Shown: one piece after another, positions 8,908-19,188 of the stretch
How positions within the stretch are numbered: position 1 is the first letter of the stretch
How the letters are laid out: every line of letters begins with the position of its first letter
NCBI RefSeq assembly: GCF_000423325.1
Contig: NZ_AUHT01000005.1
Span: 186,001-250,000, forward strand
DNA length: 64,000 bases
Direction: 5' to 3'
DNA from: Lysobacter defluvii IMMIB APB-9 = DSM 18482
GTDB taxonomy: Bacteria; Pseudomonadota; Gammaproteobacteria; Xanthomonadales; Xanthomonadaceae
Translations under genes and position numbers: made by a program
Notes under the pieces: generated by a model
What the model was told of the DNA's origin: nothing
Database searches by the model: none
The model's input: only the letters and a program-made list of their open reading frames with translations

Positions 8908-10728
8908 ATGTCCAACCGCGCCTCCCGTACCCTGCTCGCACTCGCCCTGGGCGCCGCCCTCGCCGGCTGCGGTGCCTCCGGCAGCGAGCCGGCCGCCGCC
9001 GGTGCCGCGAACGCCGCCACGGCCACTGCCAAGGCCGAGCGCCTGGAGAACCTGTACGCGACCTACTGGGAGGAGATGCTCGAGCTCAACCCGCTGGCCG
9101 CCACCTTCCAGGGCGATCCCCGCTACAACGACCGGCTCCCCAACTTCCTCTCGCAGGACTACCGGGACCGCTCCAGGGAGTTCACCGAGCGCTGGCTCCG
9201 GCAGGTCGAGTCGGTCGGTGCCGAAGGCCTGGAGGGGCAGGACCTGCTGAGCTACGAGATCTTCACCAGCGACCTGCGCAACGAGCTGGAGGGCGAGAAG
9301 TTCCCGGGCTGGATGCAGCCGGTGAACCAGTTCTACAACATCGCCTCCACCGTCGTGCAGCTCGGCTCGGGCACCGGCGCGCAGCCGTTCAAGACCGTCG
9401 AGGACTACGACAACTGGCACGCCCGCGCCTCGCAGGTGCCGGTGCTGTTCGACCAGGCCATCGAGAACATGAGGCAGGGCGTCGAGGCCGGCGTCGTGCA
9501 GCCGCGCGCGCTGATGGAGAAGGTGCTACCGCAGCTCGACGCCCTCATCAATGACGACGCCGCGGACACCCCGTTCTGGCGGCCGGTGGCGGAGATGCCG
9601 GAGGGCTTCGACGCCGCCGAGCGCGAACGCATCACCGGCGAATACCGCGAGCTGATCGAGCAGCAGCTCATGCCGGCCTACCGCGAGCTGCGCGCGTACA
9701 TCGCGGAGGAGTACCTGCCGCACGCCCGCGACACCGCGGGCCTGGACGCGCTGCCGAACGGCGAGGAGTGGTACGCCTACCGCGCCCGCATGTCGACCAC
9801 CACCGACCTGTCTCCGTCGGAGATCCACCAGATCGGCCTGGACGAGGTCGAGCGCATCCACGGCGAGATGCACAAGGTCATGGACCAGGTCGGTTTCGAG
9901 GGCTCGCTGCAGGACTTCTTCCAGTTCATGCAGAACGACCCGCAGTTCACCTTCGAGTCCGAGGAGGCGCTGCTGGAGTACTACCGCTCGCTCGAGGACA
10001 AGGTCAACGAGCGGGTCGACGAGCTGTTCTCGCTGACGCCGAAGGCCCCGTTCGAGATCCGCCCGGTGGAACCGTTCCGCGCCCAGTCCGCGGCCGGCGG
10101 ATCCTACATGCGCCCCAGCGAGGACGGCACACGTCCCGGCATCTTCTACGTCAACACCTATGACCTGCCGACCCGCAAGACCTGGGATGCCGAGGACCTG
10201 TTCCTGCACGAGGCGATCCCGGGCCATCACTTCCAGATCGCCCTGCAGCAGGAGCTGACCGGGCTGCCGGCGTTCCGCCGCTTCGGTGGCCAGACCGCCT
10301 TCATCGAGGGCTGGGGCCTGTACGCCGAGTCGCTGGGACGCGACCTGGGCCTGTACACCGACCCCTACAGCTACTTCGGCTACCTGCAGAACGAGCTTTG
10401 GCGCGCGATCCGGCTGGTCGTGGACACCGGGCTGCACAGCAAGGGCTGGACCCGAGAGCAGGTGATCACCTTCATGCTCGAGAACTCCGCGGAGTCCGAG
10501 ACCCAGGCCACCGCCGAGGCCGAGCGCTACATGGCGATCCCGGGCCAGGCGCTCGCCTACAAGATCGGCGAGCTGAAGATCCAGGAGCTGCGCGACCGTG
10601 CCGAGTCGGCGCTGGGCGACCGCTTCGACGTGCGCGCGTTCCACGCCGAGGTGCTGAAGGACGGCTCGGTGCCGCTGGACGTGCTGGAGGCGAAGATCGA
10701 CCGCTGGATCGCGGCGCAGGGGGCCTGA
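8908..10728 (+). CDS. DUF885 family lipoprotein, probable metallopeptidase
   Basis: The 606-residue protein begins with a lipoprotein signal peptide (LALGAALAGC), so it should be anchored in the periplasm or outer membrane. The rest matches the DUF885 family throughout. The hallmark HEAIPGHH lies at 434-441 (an HExxPGHH zinc motif), with GGQTAFIEGWGLYAESLG just after it, the probable third-ligand region. DUF885 proteins are thought to be zinc peptidases related to thermolysin-like or M32-type folds; substrates are largely unknown. The ATG at 8908 has AGGAG ten bases upstream. The gene stands alone: 100 bases separate it from the kinase, and a hairpin-rich gap of 170 bases follows. Confidence 0.88.
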   Translation: MSNRASRTLLALALGAALAGCGASGSEPAAAGAANAATATAKAERLENLYATYWEEMLELNPLAATFQGDPRYNDRLPNFLSQDYRDRSREFTERWLRQVESVGAEGLEGQDLLSYEIFTSDLRNELEGEKFPGWMQPVNQFYNIASTVVQLGSGTGAQPFKTVEDYDNWHARASQVPVLFDQAIENMRQGVEAGVVQPRALMEKVLPQLDALINDDAADTPFWRPVAEMPEGFDAAERERITGEYRELIEQQLMPAYRELRAYIAEEYLPHARDTAGLDALPNGEEWYAYRARMSTTTDLSPSEIHQIGLDEVERIHGEMHKVMDQVGFEGSLQDFFQFMQNDPQFTFESEEALLEYYRSLEDKVNERVDELFSLTPKAPFEIRPVEPFRAQSAAGGSYMRPSEDGTRPGIFYVNTYDLPTRKTWDAEDLFLHEAIPGHHFQIALQQELTGLPAFRRFGGQTAFIEGWGLYAESLGRDLGLYTDPYSYFGYLQNELWRAIRLVVDTGLHSKGWTREQVITFMLENSAESETQATAEAERYMAIPGQALAYKIGELKIQELRDRAESALGDRFDVRAFHAEVLKDGSVPLDVLEAKIDRWIAAQGA

Positions 10729-10750
10729 CCGCCGGCGCGGCGCGGATGCT

Positions 10751-10784
10751 TGCCCGGGCCACCGGCTGGTACATGGCCCGGGCA
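10751..10784 (+). terminator. Long hairpin after the DUF885 gene, possible terminator
   Basis: A perfect 11-base-pair inverted repeat (TGCCCGGGCCA and its complement) with a 12-base loop starts 22 bases after the DUF885 stop codon. No T-run follows, so termination would be weak or rely on other factors. A second hairpin (GGGGCG-CAA-CGCCCC) follows near 10812. The remaining gap carries a possible -10 box TACAAT at 10864-10869 for the CoA-transferase gene. Confidence 0.45.
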
Positions 10785-10898
10785 GGCAACCGCACCCTCC
10801 TGCAAGAAGAAGGGGCGCAACGCCCCGTTCCCCTCCGGCAACGGTCCGTTCCGGGGCGGAAGATACAATCGGGCAGTCCCCCACGGAGCCTGCCCCCC

Positions 10899-12413
10899 AT
10901 GCATGAGCGCATCCGCCACGCCGGCCTAGCCGAGCGCCTGATGTCGGCCGAACAGGCCGCGGAACTGATCCAGCCGGGCATGACCGTCGCCATGAGCGGC
11001 TTCACCGGCGCCGGCTACCCCAAGGCCGTCCCGCAGGCACTGGCCGGCCGCATGGAGAAGGCCGCGGCCGCCGGCAGCCCGTTCCGCATCAAGGTCCTCA
11101 CCGGCGCCTCGACCGCGCCCGAGCTGGACGGCGCGCTGGCGAAGGTCGAAGGCATGGAACTCCGCCTGCCCTACCAGTCCGACCCCAACGTGCGCGAGCG
11201 GATCAACGCCGGCACCCTGAACTACATCGACATCCACCTCAGCCACGTCGCCCAGCACACCTGGTTCGGCTTCTTCGGCGACATCAACGTGGCAGTGGTC
11301 GAGGCCACGGGCATCCTCGAGGACGGGCGCCTGGTGCCCTCCTCCTCGGTCGGCAACAACAAGACCTGGCTGGACCTGGCCGACAAGGTGATCGTGGAGG
11401 TCAACCGCTGGCAGCCCGAGGCGCTGGACGGAATGCACGACATCTACTACGGCACCGCCCTGCCCCCGGACCGCAAGCCGATCCAGATGACCGCCCCGGA
11501 CGAGCGCATCGGCGAGCCGTACCTGCGCGTCGACCCGGCCAAGGTGATCGCGGTCGTGGAGACCGACGCCCCCGACCGCAACTCGCCCTTCAGCCCGCCC
11601 GACGAGGCGTCGCGGCAGATCGCCGCGCACCTGATGGACTTCTTCGCCCATGAGATCAAGCGTGGGCGCCTCACCGACCGCCTACTGCCACTGCAGTCGG
11701 GCGTGGGCAACATCGCCAACGCGGTCCTGCTGGGCCTGGCCGACGCCGGCTACCAGGGCCTGGCCGCCTACACCGAAGTGATCCAGGACGGAATGCTGGA
11801 ACTGCTGAAGAACGGCACCCTGCGGATGGCCTCGGCGACCTCGTTCTCGCTCAGCCCGGCCGGCATCGAGGAGTTCAACGCCAACGTCGACTTCTACAGC
11901 AAGCGCATCCTGCTGCGGCCGCAGGAGATCTCCAACCACCCGGAGATCATCCGCCGCCTGGGCTGCATCGCCATGAACGGCATGATCGAGGCCGACATCT
12001 ACGGCAACGTCAACTCCACCCACATCGCCGGCAGCCGGATCATGAACGGCATCGGCGGCTCCGGTGACTTCGCCCGCAACGGCTACCTGTCGGTGTTCAT
12101 GTCACCGAGCATCGCCAAGGGCGGGAAGATCTCCGGCATCGTGCCGATGGCCAGCCACGTCGACCACACCGAGCACGACACCATGGTGATCGTCACCGAG
12201 CAGGGCCTGGCCGACCTGCGCGGGCTGGCGCCGAAGCAGCGTGCGAAGCTGATCATCGAGCGCTGCGCGCACCCCGATTTCAGGCCCCTGCTGCAGGACT
12301 ACTTCGACCGCGCCAGCCGCGAGAGCTACGGCAAGCACACGCCGCACCTGCTGGGCGATGCGCTGTCCTGGCACGACCGCTTCATCCGGACCGGCACGAT
12401 GCGACCGGAATGA
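10899..12413 (+). CDS. Succinate/acetate CoA-transferase (acetyl-CoA hydrolase family)
   Basis: The 504-residue protein belongs to the acetyl-CoA hydrolase/transferase family (Cat1, ScpC, AarC, Ach1), which exchanges CoA between succinyl-CoA and acetate or propionate in the cytoplasm. Supporting stretches are SGFTGAGYPKAVPQALA near the N-terminus, SSSVGNNKTWLDLADKVIVEVN in parts, YTEVIQDGMLELL (likely carrying the catalytic glutamate), and GGSGDFARNGYLSVFMSPS with TEQGLADLRGL near the C-terminus. Length is typical for the family. Which acid is preferred cannot be told from sequence. It may serve acetate handling in place of, or next to, succinyl-CoA synthetase. The gene converges on the helicase gene, separated by a palindromic repeat. 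Confidence 0.88.
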   Translation: MHERIRHAGLAERLMSAEQAAELIQPGMTVAMSGFTGAGYPKAVPQALAGRMEKAAAAGSPFRIKVLTGASTAPELDGALAKVEGMELRLPYQSDPNVRERINAGTLNYIDIHLSHVAQHTWFGFFGDINVAVVEATGILEDGRLVPSSSVGNNKTWLDLADKVIVEVNRWQPEALDGMHDIYYGTALPPDRKPIQMTAPDERIGEPYLRVDPAKVIAVVETDAPDRNSPFSPPDEASRQIAAHLMDFFAHEIKRGRLTDRLLPLQSGVGNIANAVLLGLADAGYQGLAAYTEVIQDGMLELLKNGTLRMASATSFSLSPAGIEEFNANVDFYSKRILLRPQEISNHPEIIRRLGCIAMNGMIEADIYGNVNSTHIAGSRIMNGIGGSGDFARNGYLSVFMSPSIAKGGKISGIVPMASHVDHTEHDTMVIVTEQGLADLRGLAPKQRAKLIIERCAHPDFRPLLQDYFDRASRESYGKHTPHLLGDALSWHDRFIRTGTMRPE

Positions 12414-12416
12414 CGC

Positions 12417-12438
12417 CGTCCCCGCGTGCGCGGGGACG
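12417..12438. repeat. REP-like palindrome between convergent genes
   Basis: A perfect palindrome with 10-base arms (CGTCCCCGCG, then TG, then CGCGGGGACG) sits in the 34 bases between the CoA-transferase and helicase stop codons. Its make-up resembles the repetitive extragenic palindromes common in Xanthomonadaceae (GTCATTCCCGCG type). Lying between convergent genes, it may also stop transcription from both sides, although no T-run follows. I saw no second clear copy in the window. Confidence 0.55.
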
Positions 12439-12447
12439 ACGGATGCC

Positions 12448-13776
<1,329 letters not shown>

Positions 13777-13872
13777 CGGATGCTCCAAAGCGGATATCCA
13801 CGGCGCCTGCCGTGGAGCCATCCGGAGCGTTCCCTGTAACCGCGCTGCGAATGACGGATGTGACGGCACCGG

Positions 13873-14039
13873 AGGTTCCGGGCCGTGTCGGCGCGACGAA
13901 AGACGTGCGGGGATGAGTCGCACCGGACCACGCCTTTCGGGGTGGGGTCTTGGCCTGTGTGGGCCAACCCGTGCGAGGGCCTACCTGGGAACGTACCCCT
14001 TGCGGGGGAAGGCAGCCGTGCGCTGAACAGGCGGAACCT
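13873..14039 (+). ncRNA. Candidate structured RNA in the rhlE/M13 gap, possibly 6S RNA
   Basis: The 458-base gap 13777-14234 has no gene but strong pairing potential. AGGTTCCG at 13873-13880 pairs with CGGAACCT at 14032-14039, closing a domain of 167 bases. Inside, CGGCGCG (about 13889) can pair with TGCGCTG (about 14018) using G-U pairs that work only if the plus strand is the RNA. A hairpin CCACGCC-TTTC-GGGGTGG forms the tip. A long rod with internal bulges, about 170-185 nucleotides, and a GGGGATGAG element fit the outline of 6S RNA, the RNA polymerase-binding regulator. I cannot run a covariance search, so the family is a suggestion only. It could instead be a leader of the M13 gene. Confidence 0.45.
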
Positions 14040-14234
14040 TACGGGAAAGCGCCGGCCCGCGCCAGTCCGCCGCGCGGCGGCGGGCCTCGCCGTTCACGTT
14101 GGCCCGCGGCACTGGACGCGCCAGCCATTACCTCCTGCACCCTGCGCCGCCCCGCCCCGGGGTCTATCGTGGGCGGCGATTCCGCCCGTCCGCGGCGGAG
14201 CCCAGCACACCTTGCCCAACCGGCCGGAGCCGCC

Positions 14235-16343
14235 ATGAACCTGACCAAGCCCAGAGTACTGCTGCTGTCCCTAGCCATCGCGGCCGCCGTCGCGGCCTGC
14301 TCGAACCAGCCGGACGAAGCGCCGGCCGCCAGCAACTCCACCACGGCGGCGCAGGACGACGGCGGACTGCAGCTCGACGAGGCCAGCCTCCCGGGCGTCA
14401 ACCGCTTCCTGGCCAGCGACCTCGACCCGTCCGTCGATGCCTGCGTCGACTTCGCCGGTCACGTCAACGGCAAGTGGCTGGCCGCCAACGACATCCCCGG
14501 CGACCGTACCTCCTGGGGCGCCTTCGAGATGCTCGACGAGCGCTCCACCGCCGTGCAGCGCCAGCTGGCCGAGCAGGCCGCCGCCGACGAGGACGCCGAT
14601 GGCGTGGCGGAGATCGTCGGCGACTTCTGGGCCACCGGCATGGACGTGGAGACGATCAACGCCCAGGGCATCGCCCCGCTGCAGGAAGAGCTGGACGAGA
14701 TCGCCGCGATCGACTCGCCCGAGGCCATCGCCGGCTACCTGCGCGAGAGCGCCTCGGAAGGCCGGAACTTCCTGTTCGGCTTCGGCGCCGAGGCCGACTT
14801 CAAGGACTCGGACATGAACATCGCCTACGCGATGCAGGGTGGCCTGGGCCTGCCCGACAGGGGCTACTACTTCGACGAGGACAAGAAGGACAAGCTCGAG
14901 GCCTACCAGCAGCACGTGGCGAAGGTGCTTGAGCTTTCCGGCATCGACGCGGCGGAGGCCGAGCGCCAGGCCGCCGACGTGGTCGCCTTCGAGACCCGCC
15001 TGGCGGAAGTGTCCAAGTCCAGCGAGGAGATGTCGCGCGACGTCTCGCTGTTCTACAACCCGGTGACGCTGGAGGAGGCCGACGCGCTGGCGCCGAACTT
15101 CCCGTGGACGCGCTTCTTCGAGTCGCAGGGCGTGGAGGCGCCGGAGATGTTCTCGCTGGCGATCCCGGACTTCCACGCCGAGGTCAGCGAGATGATCGCC
15201 GACGTGCCGGTGGAGCAGTGGCAGGCGTACCTGCGCTTCCACACCGTCGACAACGCCTCGCCCTACCTGGCCGACGAGTTCGCCCGCGAGCACTTCAACT
15301 TCTACAGCGCGACCCTGCGCGGCCAGGCGGAGATGAAGGAGCGCGGCAAGCGCGTGCTCGACGCCATCAACGGCCAGGTCGGCGAGGCGCTGGGCCAGCT
15401 CTACGTGCAGGTCGCTTTCCCGCCCGAGTCCAAGGCGCAGATGGAGGAGCTGGTCGGCAACCTCAGCGACGCGCTCAAGGCCCGCATCGAGGACCTGGAC
15501 TGGATGACCGACGAAACCAAGGCCAAGGCCATGGAGAAGTGGGCCAGCTTCACGCCAAAGATCGGCTACCCGGACAAGTGGCGTGACTGGAGCGGCCTGG
15601 ACACCGACCGCGACAGCTACATCGAAAACGTGATGGCGGCCAACGAGTTCAACTACAAGTGGAACCTGTCCAAGATCGGCGAGCCGGTCGACGACACCGA
15701 GTGGGCGATGAGTCCGCAGACGGTCAACGCCTACTACAACCCGCTGGCCAACGAGATCGTGTTCCCGGCCGCCATCCTGCAGCCCCCGTTCTTCGACCCG
15801 GACGCCACCCCGGAGATGAACTACGGCGGCATCGGCGCGGTGATCGGCCACGAGATGATCCACGGCTACGACGACCAGGGCAGCCGCTTCGGACCCACCG
15901 GCAACTTTGAGAACTGGTGGACCGAGGAGGATGCGTCCGGCTTCAAGGCGCTCACCGACCGGCTGGTCGCGCAGTTCAACGCCTACGAGGCCAAGCCGGG
16001 CAAGAACGTCAACGGCAGCCTGACCCTGGGCGAGAACATCGCCGACCTGGGTGGCCTGGCGGTCGCCTATGACGCGATGAAGGCGGCCACCGAAGGCAGC
16101 GAGGACCCGATGACCGACGGCATGAGCCGCGACCAGCGTTTCTTCGCCAACTGGGCGACCGTGTGGCGCCGGAACTTCACCGACCAGGAGCTGGACGTCC
16201 GCCTGCAGACCGATCCGCACGCGCCGGCCAACTTCCGCGCCATCGGTGCGCCGTCGAACCTGCCGGCGTTCGCGGAGGCGTTCGAGTGCGAGCCGGGCCA
16301 GCCGATGGTCCGCAGCGGTGACGACCAGGTGGTCATCTGGTGA
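14235..16343 (+). CDS. M13 family metallopeptidase, lipoprotein (neprilysin/PepO type)
   Basis: The 702-residue protein starts with a lipoprotein signal (LAIAAAVAAC) followed by a Thr/Ser/Ala-rich spacer, so it is likely anchored at the periplasmic or outer surface. The M13 zinc site is intact: HEMIH at 539-543 and ENIADLGG further on, supplying the third ligand. The substrate-binding motif NAYYNPLANEI and the following PAAILQPPFF are also standard. M13 enzymes cut short peptides on the amino side of hydrophobic residues. Length is normal. GGAG lies six bases before the ATG. A strong terminator follows, so it is transcribed apart from the second M13 gene just downstream. Confidence 0.93.
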   Translation: MNLTKPRVLLLSLAIAAAVAACSNQPDEAPAASNSTTAAQDDGGLQLDEASLPGVNRFLASDLDPSVDACVDFAGHVNGKWLAANDIPGDRTSWGAFEMLDERSTAVQRQLAEQAAADEDADGVAEIVGDFWATGMDVETINAQGIAPLQEELDEIAAIDSPEAIAGYLRESASEGRNFLFGFGAEADFKDSDMNIAYAMQGGLGLPDRGYYFDEDKKDKLEAYQQHVAKVLELSGIDAAEAERQAADVVAFETRLAEVSKSSEEMSRDVSLFYNPVTLEEADALAPNFPWTRFFESQGVEAPEMFSLAIPDFHAEVSEMIADVPVEQWQAYLRFHTVDNASPYLADEFAREHFNFYSATLRGQAEMKERGKRVLDAINGQVGEALGQLYVQVAFPPESKAQMEELVGNLSDALKARIEDLDWMTDETKAKAMEKWASFTPKIGYPDKWRDWSGLDTDRDSYIENVMAANEFNYKWNLSKIGEPVDDTEWAMSPQTVNAYYNPLANEIVFPAAILQPPFFDPDATPEMNYGGIGAVIGHEMIHGYDDQGSRFGPTGNFENWWTEEDASGFKALTDRLVAQFNAYEAKPGKNVNGSLTLGENIADLGGLAVAYDAMKAATEGSEDPMTDGMSRDQRFFANWATVWRRNFTDQELDVRLQTDPHAPANFRAIGAPSNLPAFAEAFECEPGQPMVRSGDDQVVIW

Positions 16344-16373
16344 CCGGCTGATACCGGAAGCCATCCGAACCGG

Positions 16374-16401
16374 GCCCGGGGATCGCTCCCCGGGCTTTTT
16401 T
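16374..16401 (+). terminator. Rho-independent terminator after the first M13 gene
   Basis: An 8-base-pair GC stem (GCCCGGGG/CCCCGGGC) with loop ATCGCT is followed directly by six T. It lies 30 bases after the stop codon of the first M13 peptidase gene and before the second one, so the two paralogues are separate units. Confidence 0.9.
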
Positions 16402-16468
16402 CGTGGCGTGTACGGCGTGTTGCAGGGGGTGTGAATAGACTCCGCCCAGCTTCCACCGGATACCGCGC

Positions 16469-18448
16469 ATGACCCGTACACCGATCGCCAGCGCCCTCGC
16501 CGCCGGCCTGCTCGCCACCCTCGCCAGCCTCCCCGGACACGCCGTGGAGGCGTGCACGGACTTCCACGGGCACGCCAACGCGACCTGGCTGGCCAACCAC
16601 GTACTGCCCGAGGGCGTGGACGCCGTCACCGCGCTGGGCGAGCTGGAATCGCGCGTGCGCGGGCAGCAGGTGGCGCTGCTCAACTCGGCGATGCAGTCGC
16701 CGGAGAACGAGGTCCAGAAGCTGCTCGGCGACTTCTGGGCCAGCGGGCTGTCCGAGGCGCAGGTCGAGCGCGACGGCGCCCAGCCGCTGGGACCGCTGCT
16801 GGAGCGGATCAACGCGATCCGCCGTGCCCGCGACATCCCGCCGACGATCGCCGCACTGCACCAGGTCGGGATCCCGGTGGTGTTCAACTTCGGCGCCGAC
16901 GTCGACCTGCGGGACCTGCAGCGGCACATCGGCTACTTCACCCAGGGCGGGCTCGGGCTGCCCGACCCGGCCTTCTACACCCGCGATGACGCCGCCACCG
17001 CGGCGCTCATGGAGCGCTACCGTGAGTACGTGCGGCAGGTGCTGGTGCTGACCGGCACCCCCGAGCGCCGCGCCGCCGCCGAGGCCGACCAGGTGATCGA
17101 CCTGGAGCGCCGGATCGCCGCCGCCTCGCGGCCGCTCAGCCTGCTCCGCAACCCGGAGGCCAGCTACGCGCTGGTGCAGGTGGACGGCCTCGCCGGCAGC
17201 TACCCGCACCTGCAACTGGACCAGTTCCTTCAGGCGCAGGGGGTCGACTCCACGGTCGTGTCGCTCGCCAACCCGGCACTGTTCGCCGCGCTCGACGGCA
17301 TGGTCGACGACCTCAAGCCGGCCCAGTGGCGTGCCTACCTGCGCTGGCGCGTCGGGGACGCGATGGCGCCCTACCTGTCGAAGGCCTGGCGCGACATCCA
17401 CTTCGACTTCCACGGCCGCGTCCTGGCCGGCAGGCAGGCGCCGCCGTCGCGCGAGCAGCAGGTGCTGGACGCGATCAACCTGGCGGCCGGGCCGATGCTC
17501 GGGCGCGAGTACGCCAACCGCTACGTCCAGCCGGCCACCCGCGAGCGCGCCGAGCAGATCGCCGGGCAGGTGCGCGAGGCGCTGGGCCGCGCCCTGCAGC
17601 GCGACACCCGGCTGGGTCCGGAGGCGAAGGCCGAGGCGGCCGCCAAGCTCGCGCGGCTGTCCATCGAGATCGGCACCCCGCCGCGCGACCTGGACTACAC
17701 CGTGCAGCCGATGGGCCGCGGCAGCTTCGGCGGCAACATGCTGATCGCCTCGACCTGGCACCACCGCGAACAGATGCGCCGGATCGGCGAGGCCAACGCG
17801 CACCGGCGCTGGAACGTCCTGCCTCAACAGGCCTCGCTGGCCTACGACATCGCGCACAACCGGCTGGTGGTGACCGCCGCCGCCCTGCAGTCGCCGATCC
17901 TGGACGCGACCGGCAGCCTGGCCGCCGGGTACGGCAGCTTCGGCGCCCTGGTCGGCCACGAACTCAGCCATGGCTTCGACATCCACGGCCGGATGGTCGA
18001 TGCCGCCGGCGAGCTGCGCGAGTGGTGGAACCCGGCCGAGGTCCAGGCCTGGCGGACCCTCGCCGGCCAGGTGGCGACCCAGTACAGCCGGCACGACTGG
18101 CCGGGCCTGGACGGCCGCAAGGTGGACGGCAGCCTCAGCGCCAGCGAGAACGTCGCCGACCTGGCCGGCGTGCAACTGGCATGGGAGGCGATGCAGGCGT
18201 CGGCATCTGGATCCGAAGGGGATGCACGGCGTGAGTTCTTCACCGCCTGGGCCGGCCTGTGGCCGCAGCAGCTGTCCACGGCCGAGGCGACCCGTCGCGC
18301 GGCGACCTCGCCGCACGCGCCCGGGAAGTGGCGCACCAACGTGCCGCTGATGAACCTGGCGGCCTTCGGCGAGGCGTTCGGGTGCAAGGCATCGGACCCG
18401 ATGCGGCTGCCGCCGGCCGACCAGCTGCAGGTGTGGCCGCAGCCCTGA
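16469..18448 (+). CDS. Second M13 family metallopeptidase, diverged paralogue
   Basis: This 659-residue protein has a cleavable signal peptide (cut likely after GHA) and no lipobox, so it should be soluble in the periplasm or exported. The zinc motif is HELSH at 497-501, with ENVADLAG supplying the third ligand. In contrast to its neighbour, the NAYY substrate-binding motif is missing: the matching stretch reads ASLAYDIAHNRLVVTAAAL. The C-terminus ends without the typical cysteine-tryptophan signature of many M13 enzymes. Overall similarity is clear but low, so it is an old duplication or separate import rather than a recent copy. Catalysis is plausible; specificity is probably altered. Confidence 0.88.
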   Translation: MTRTPIASALAAGLLATLASLPGHAVEACTDFHGHANATWLANHVLPEGVDAVTALGELESRVRGQQVALLNSAMQSPENEVQKLLGDFWASGLSEAQVERDGAQPLGPLLERINAIRRARDIPPTIAALHQVGIPVVFNFGADVDLRDLQRHIGYFTQGGLGLPDPAFYTRDDAATAALMERYREYVRQVLVLTGTPERRAAAEADQVIDLERRIAAASRPLSLLRNPEASYALVQVDGLAGSYPHLQLDQFLQAQGVDSTVVSLANPALFAALDGMVDDLKPAQWRAYLRWRVGDAMAPYLSKAWRDIHFDFHGRVLAGRQAPPSREQQVLDAINLAAGPMLGREYANRYVQPATRERAEQIAGQVREALGRALQRDTRLGPEAKAEAAAKLARLSIEIGTPPRDLDYTVQPMGRGSFGGNMLIASTWHHREQMRRIGEANAHRRWNVLPQQASLAYDIAHNRLVVTAAALQSPILDATGSLAAGYGSFGALVGHELSHGFDIHGRMVDAAGELREWWNPAEVQAWRTLAGQVATQYSRHDWPGLDGRKVDGSLSASENVADLAGVQLAWEAMQASASGSEGDARREFFTAWAGLWPQQLSTAEATRRAATSPHAPGKWRTNVPLMNLAAFGEAFGCKASDPMRLPPADQLQVWPQP

Positions 18449-18463
18449 GCCCCGCCCCCGGCG

Positions 18464-19123
18464 TCAGCGCACGATGCGGATCTTCGGCGGCCCCCTGCGG
18501 CCGCCGAAGGGCGGCTGGCCGCGCCAGTAGCGGATCAGCAGCCAGCCGAACAGCATCCCGCCCAGGTGCGCGAAGTGCGCCACCCCTGGTTGCCAGCCAC
18601 TGAAGCCCAGCAGCAGTTCGATCAGCCCGTAAACGATCACCAGGGTCCGGGCCTTCATCGGCACCGGAGGGATCAGCAGCATCACGCGCTGGTGCGGGAA
18701 CAGCAGTCCGTAGGCCAGCAGCAGGCCGAACACGCCACCCGACGCACCGACCGTCGGATACGCCGGCCCGCCATTCGACATGGTCCACCAGCCCACGGCG
18801 AGCTGGCACACCGCCGCGCCGGCCACGCAGGTCAGGAAGTAGGTCAGAAACCGGCGCTCGCCCCAGACGTGCTCCAGCGGCGCCCCGAACATCAGCAGGG
18901 CCAGCATGTTGAAGGCCAGGTGCCCGAAGCTGCCGTGCATGAAGCCGTAGGTCAGCAGCTGCCAGGGCAGGAACTCGTAGGGGGCGGGCGCACCGGTGCC
19001 CGCGCCGAGCGGCCAAAGCATGAACATCGCCAGTGCGAAGTCGCCCAGCAGCAGCTGGAGCACGAAGACCAGGGCGTTGGCGATCAGCAGCGCCTTGGTG
19101 ACGGGGGGAAGGTTGGAAAACAT
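18464..19123 (-). CDS. Rhomboid family intramembrane serine protease
   Basis: The 219-residue inner-membrane protein has about six hydrophobic helices. The catalytic serine is S128 in GASGG, and the paired histidine is H186 in HFAHLGG. The WGERRFLTYFL loop and GHLAFNML motif (second helix, with the conserved His and Asn) also match rhomboids. Rhomboids cut transmembrane segments of other proteins within the membrane; the substrate here is unknown. The ATG at 19123 has AAGGAG at good spacing, and the longer upstream frame is Arg/Gly-rich noise. It converges on the second M13 gene (15-base gap) and lies 65 bases after the alkyltransferase-like gene. Confidence 0.92.
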   Translation of the reverse strand: MFSNLPPVTKALLIANALVFVLQLLLGDFALAMFMLWPLGAGTGAPAPYEFLPWQLLTYGFMHGSFGHLAFNMLALLMFGAPLEHVWGERRFLTYFLTCVAGAAVCQLAVGWWTMSNGGPAYPTVGASGGVFGLLLAYGLLFPHQRVMLLIPPVPMKARTLVIVYGLIELLLGFSGWQPGVAHFAHLGGMLFGWLLIRYWRGQPPFGGRRGPPKIRIVR

Positions 19124-19188
19124 CGCGGCTCCTTGCAGCTCGCGCAATGGTAGCGGCCCGGCTGCGCCCGGGTCCGTGATGGCGCCGC

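Noticed and set aside
13873-14039. Signal recognition particle RNA, RNase P RNA, cobalamin or TPP riboswitch in the rhlE/M13 gap
   Set aside because: The diagnostic cores (GGAAGGAAGCAGC for SRP RNA, GAGGAAAGTCC for RNase P, the B12 box, the TPP CTGAGA element) are absent or only faintly similar.
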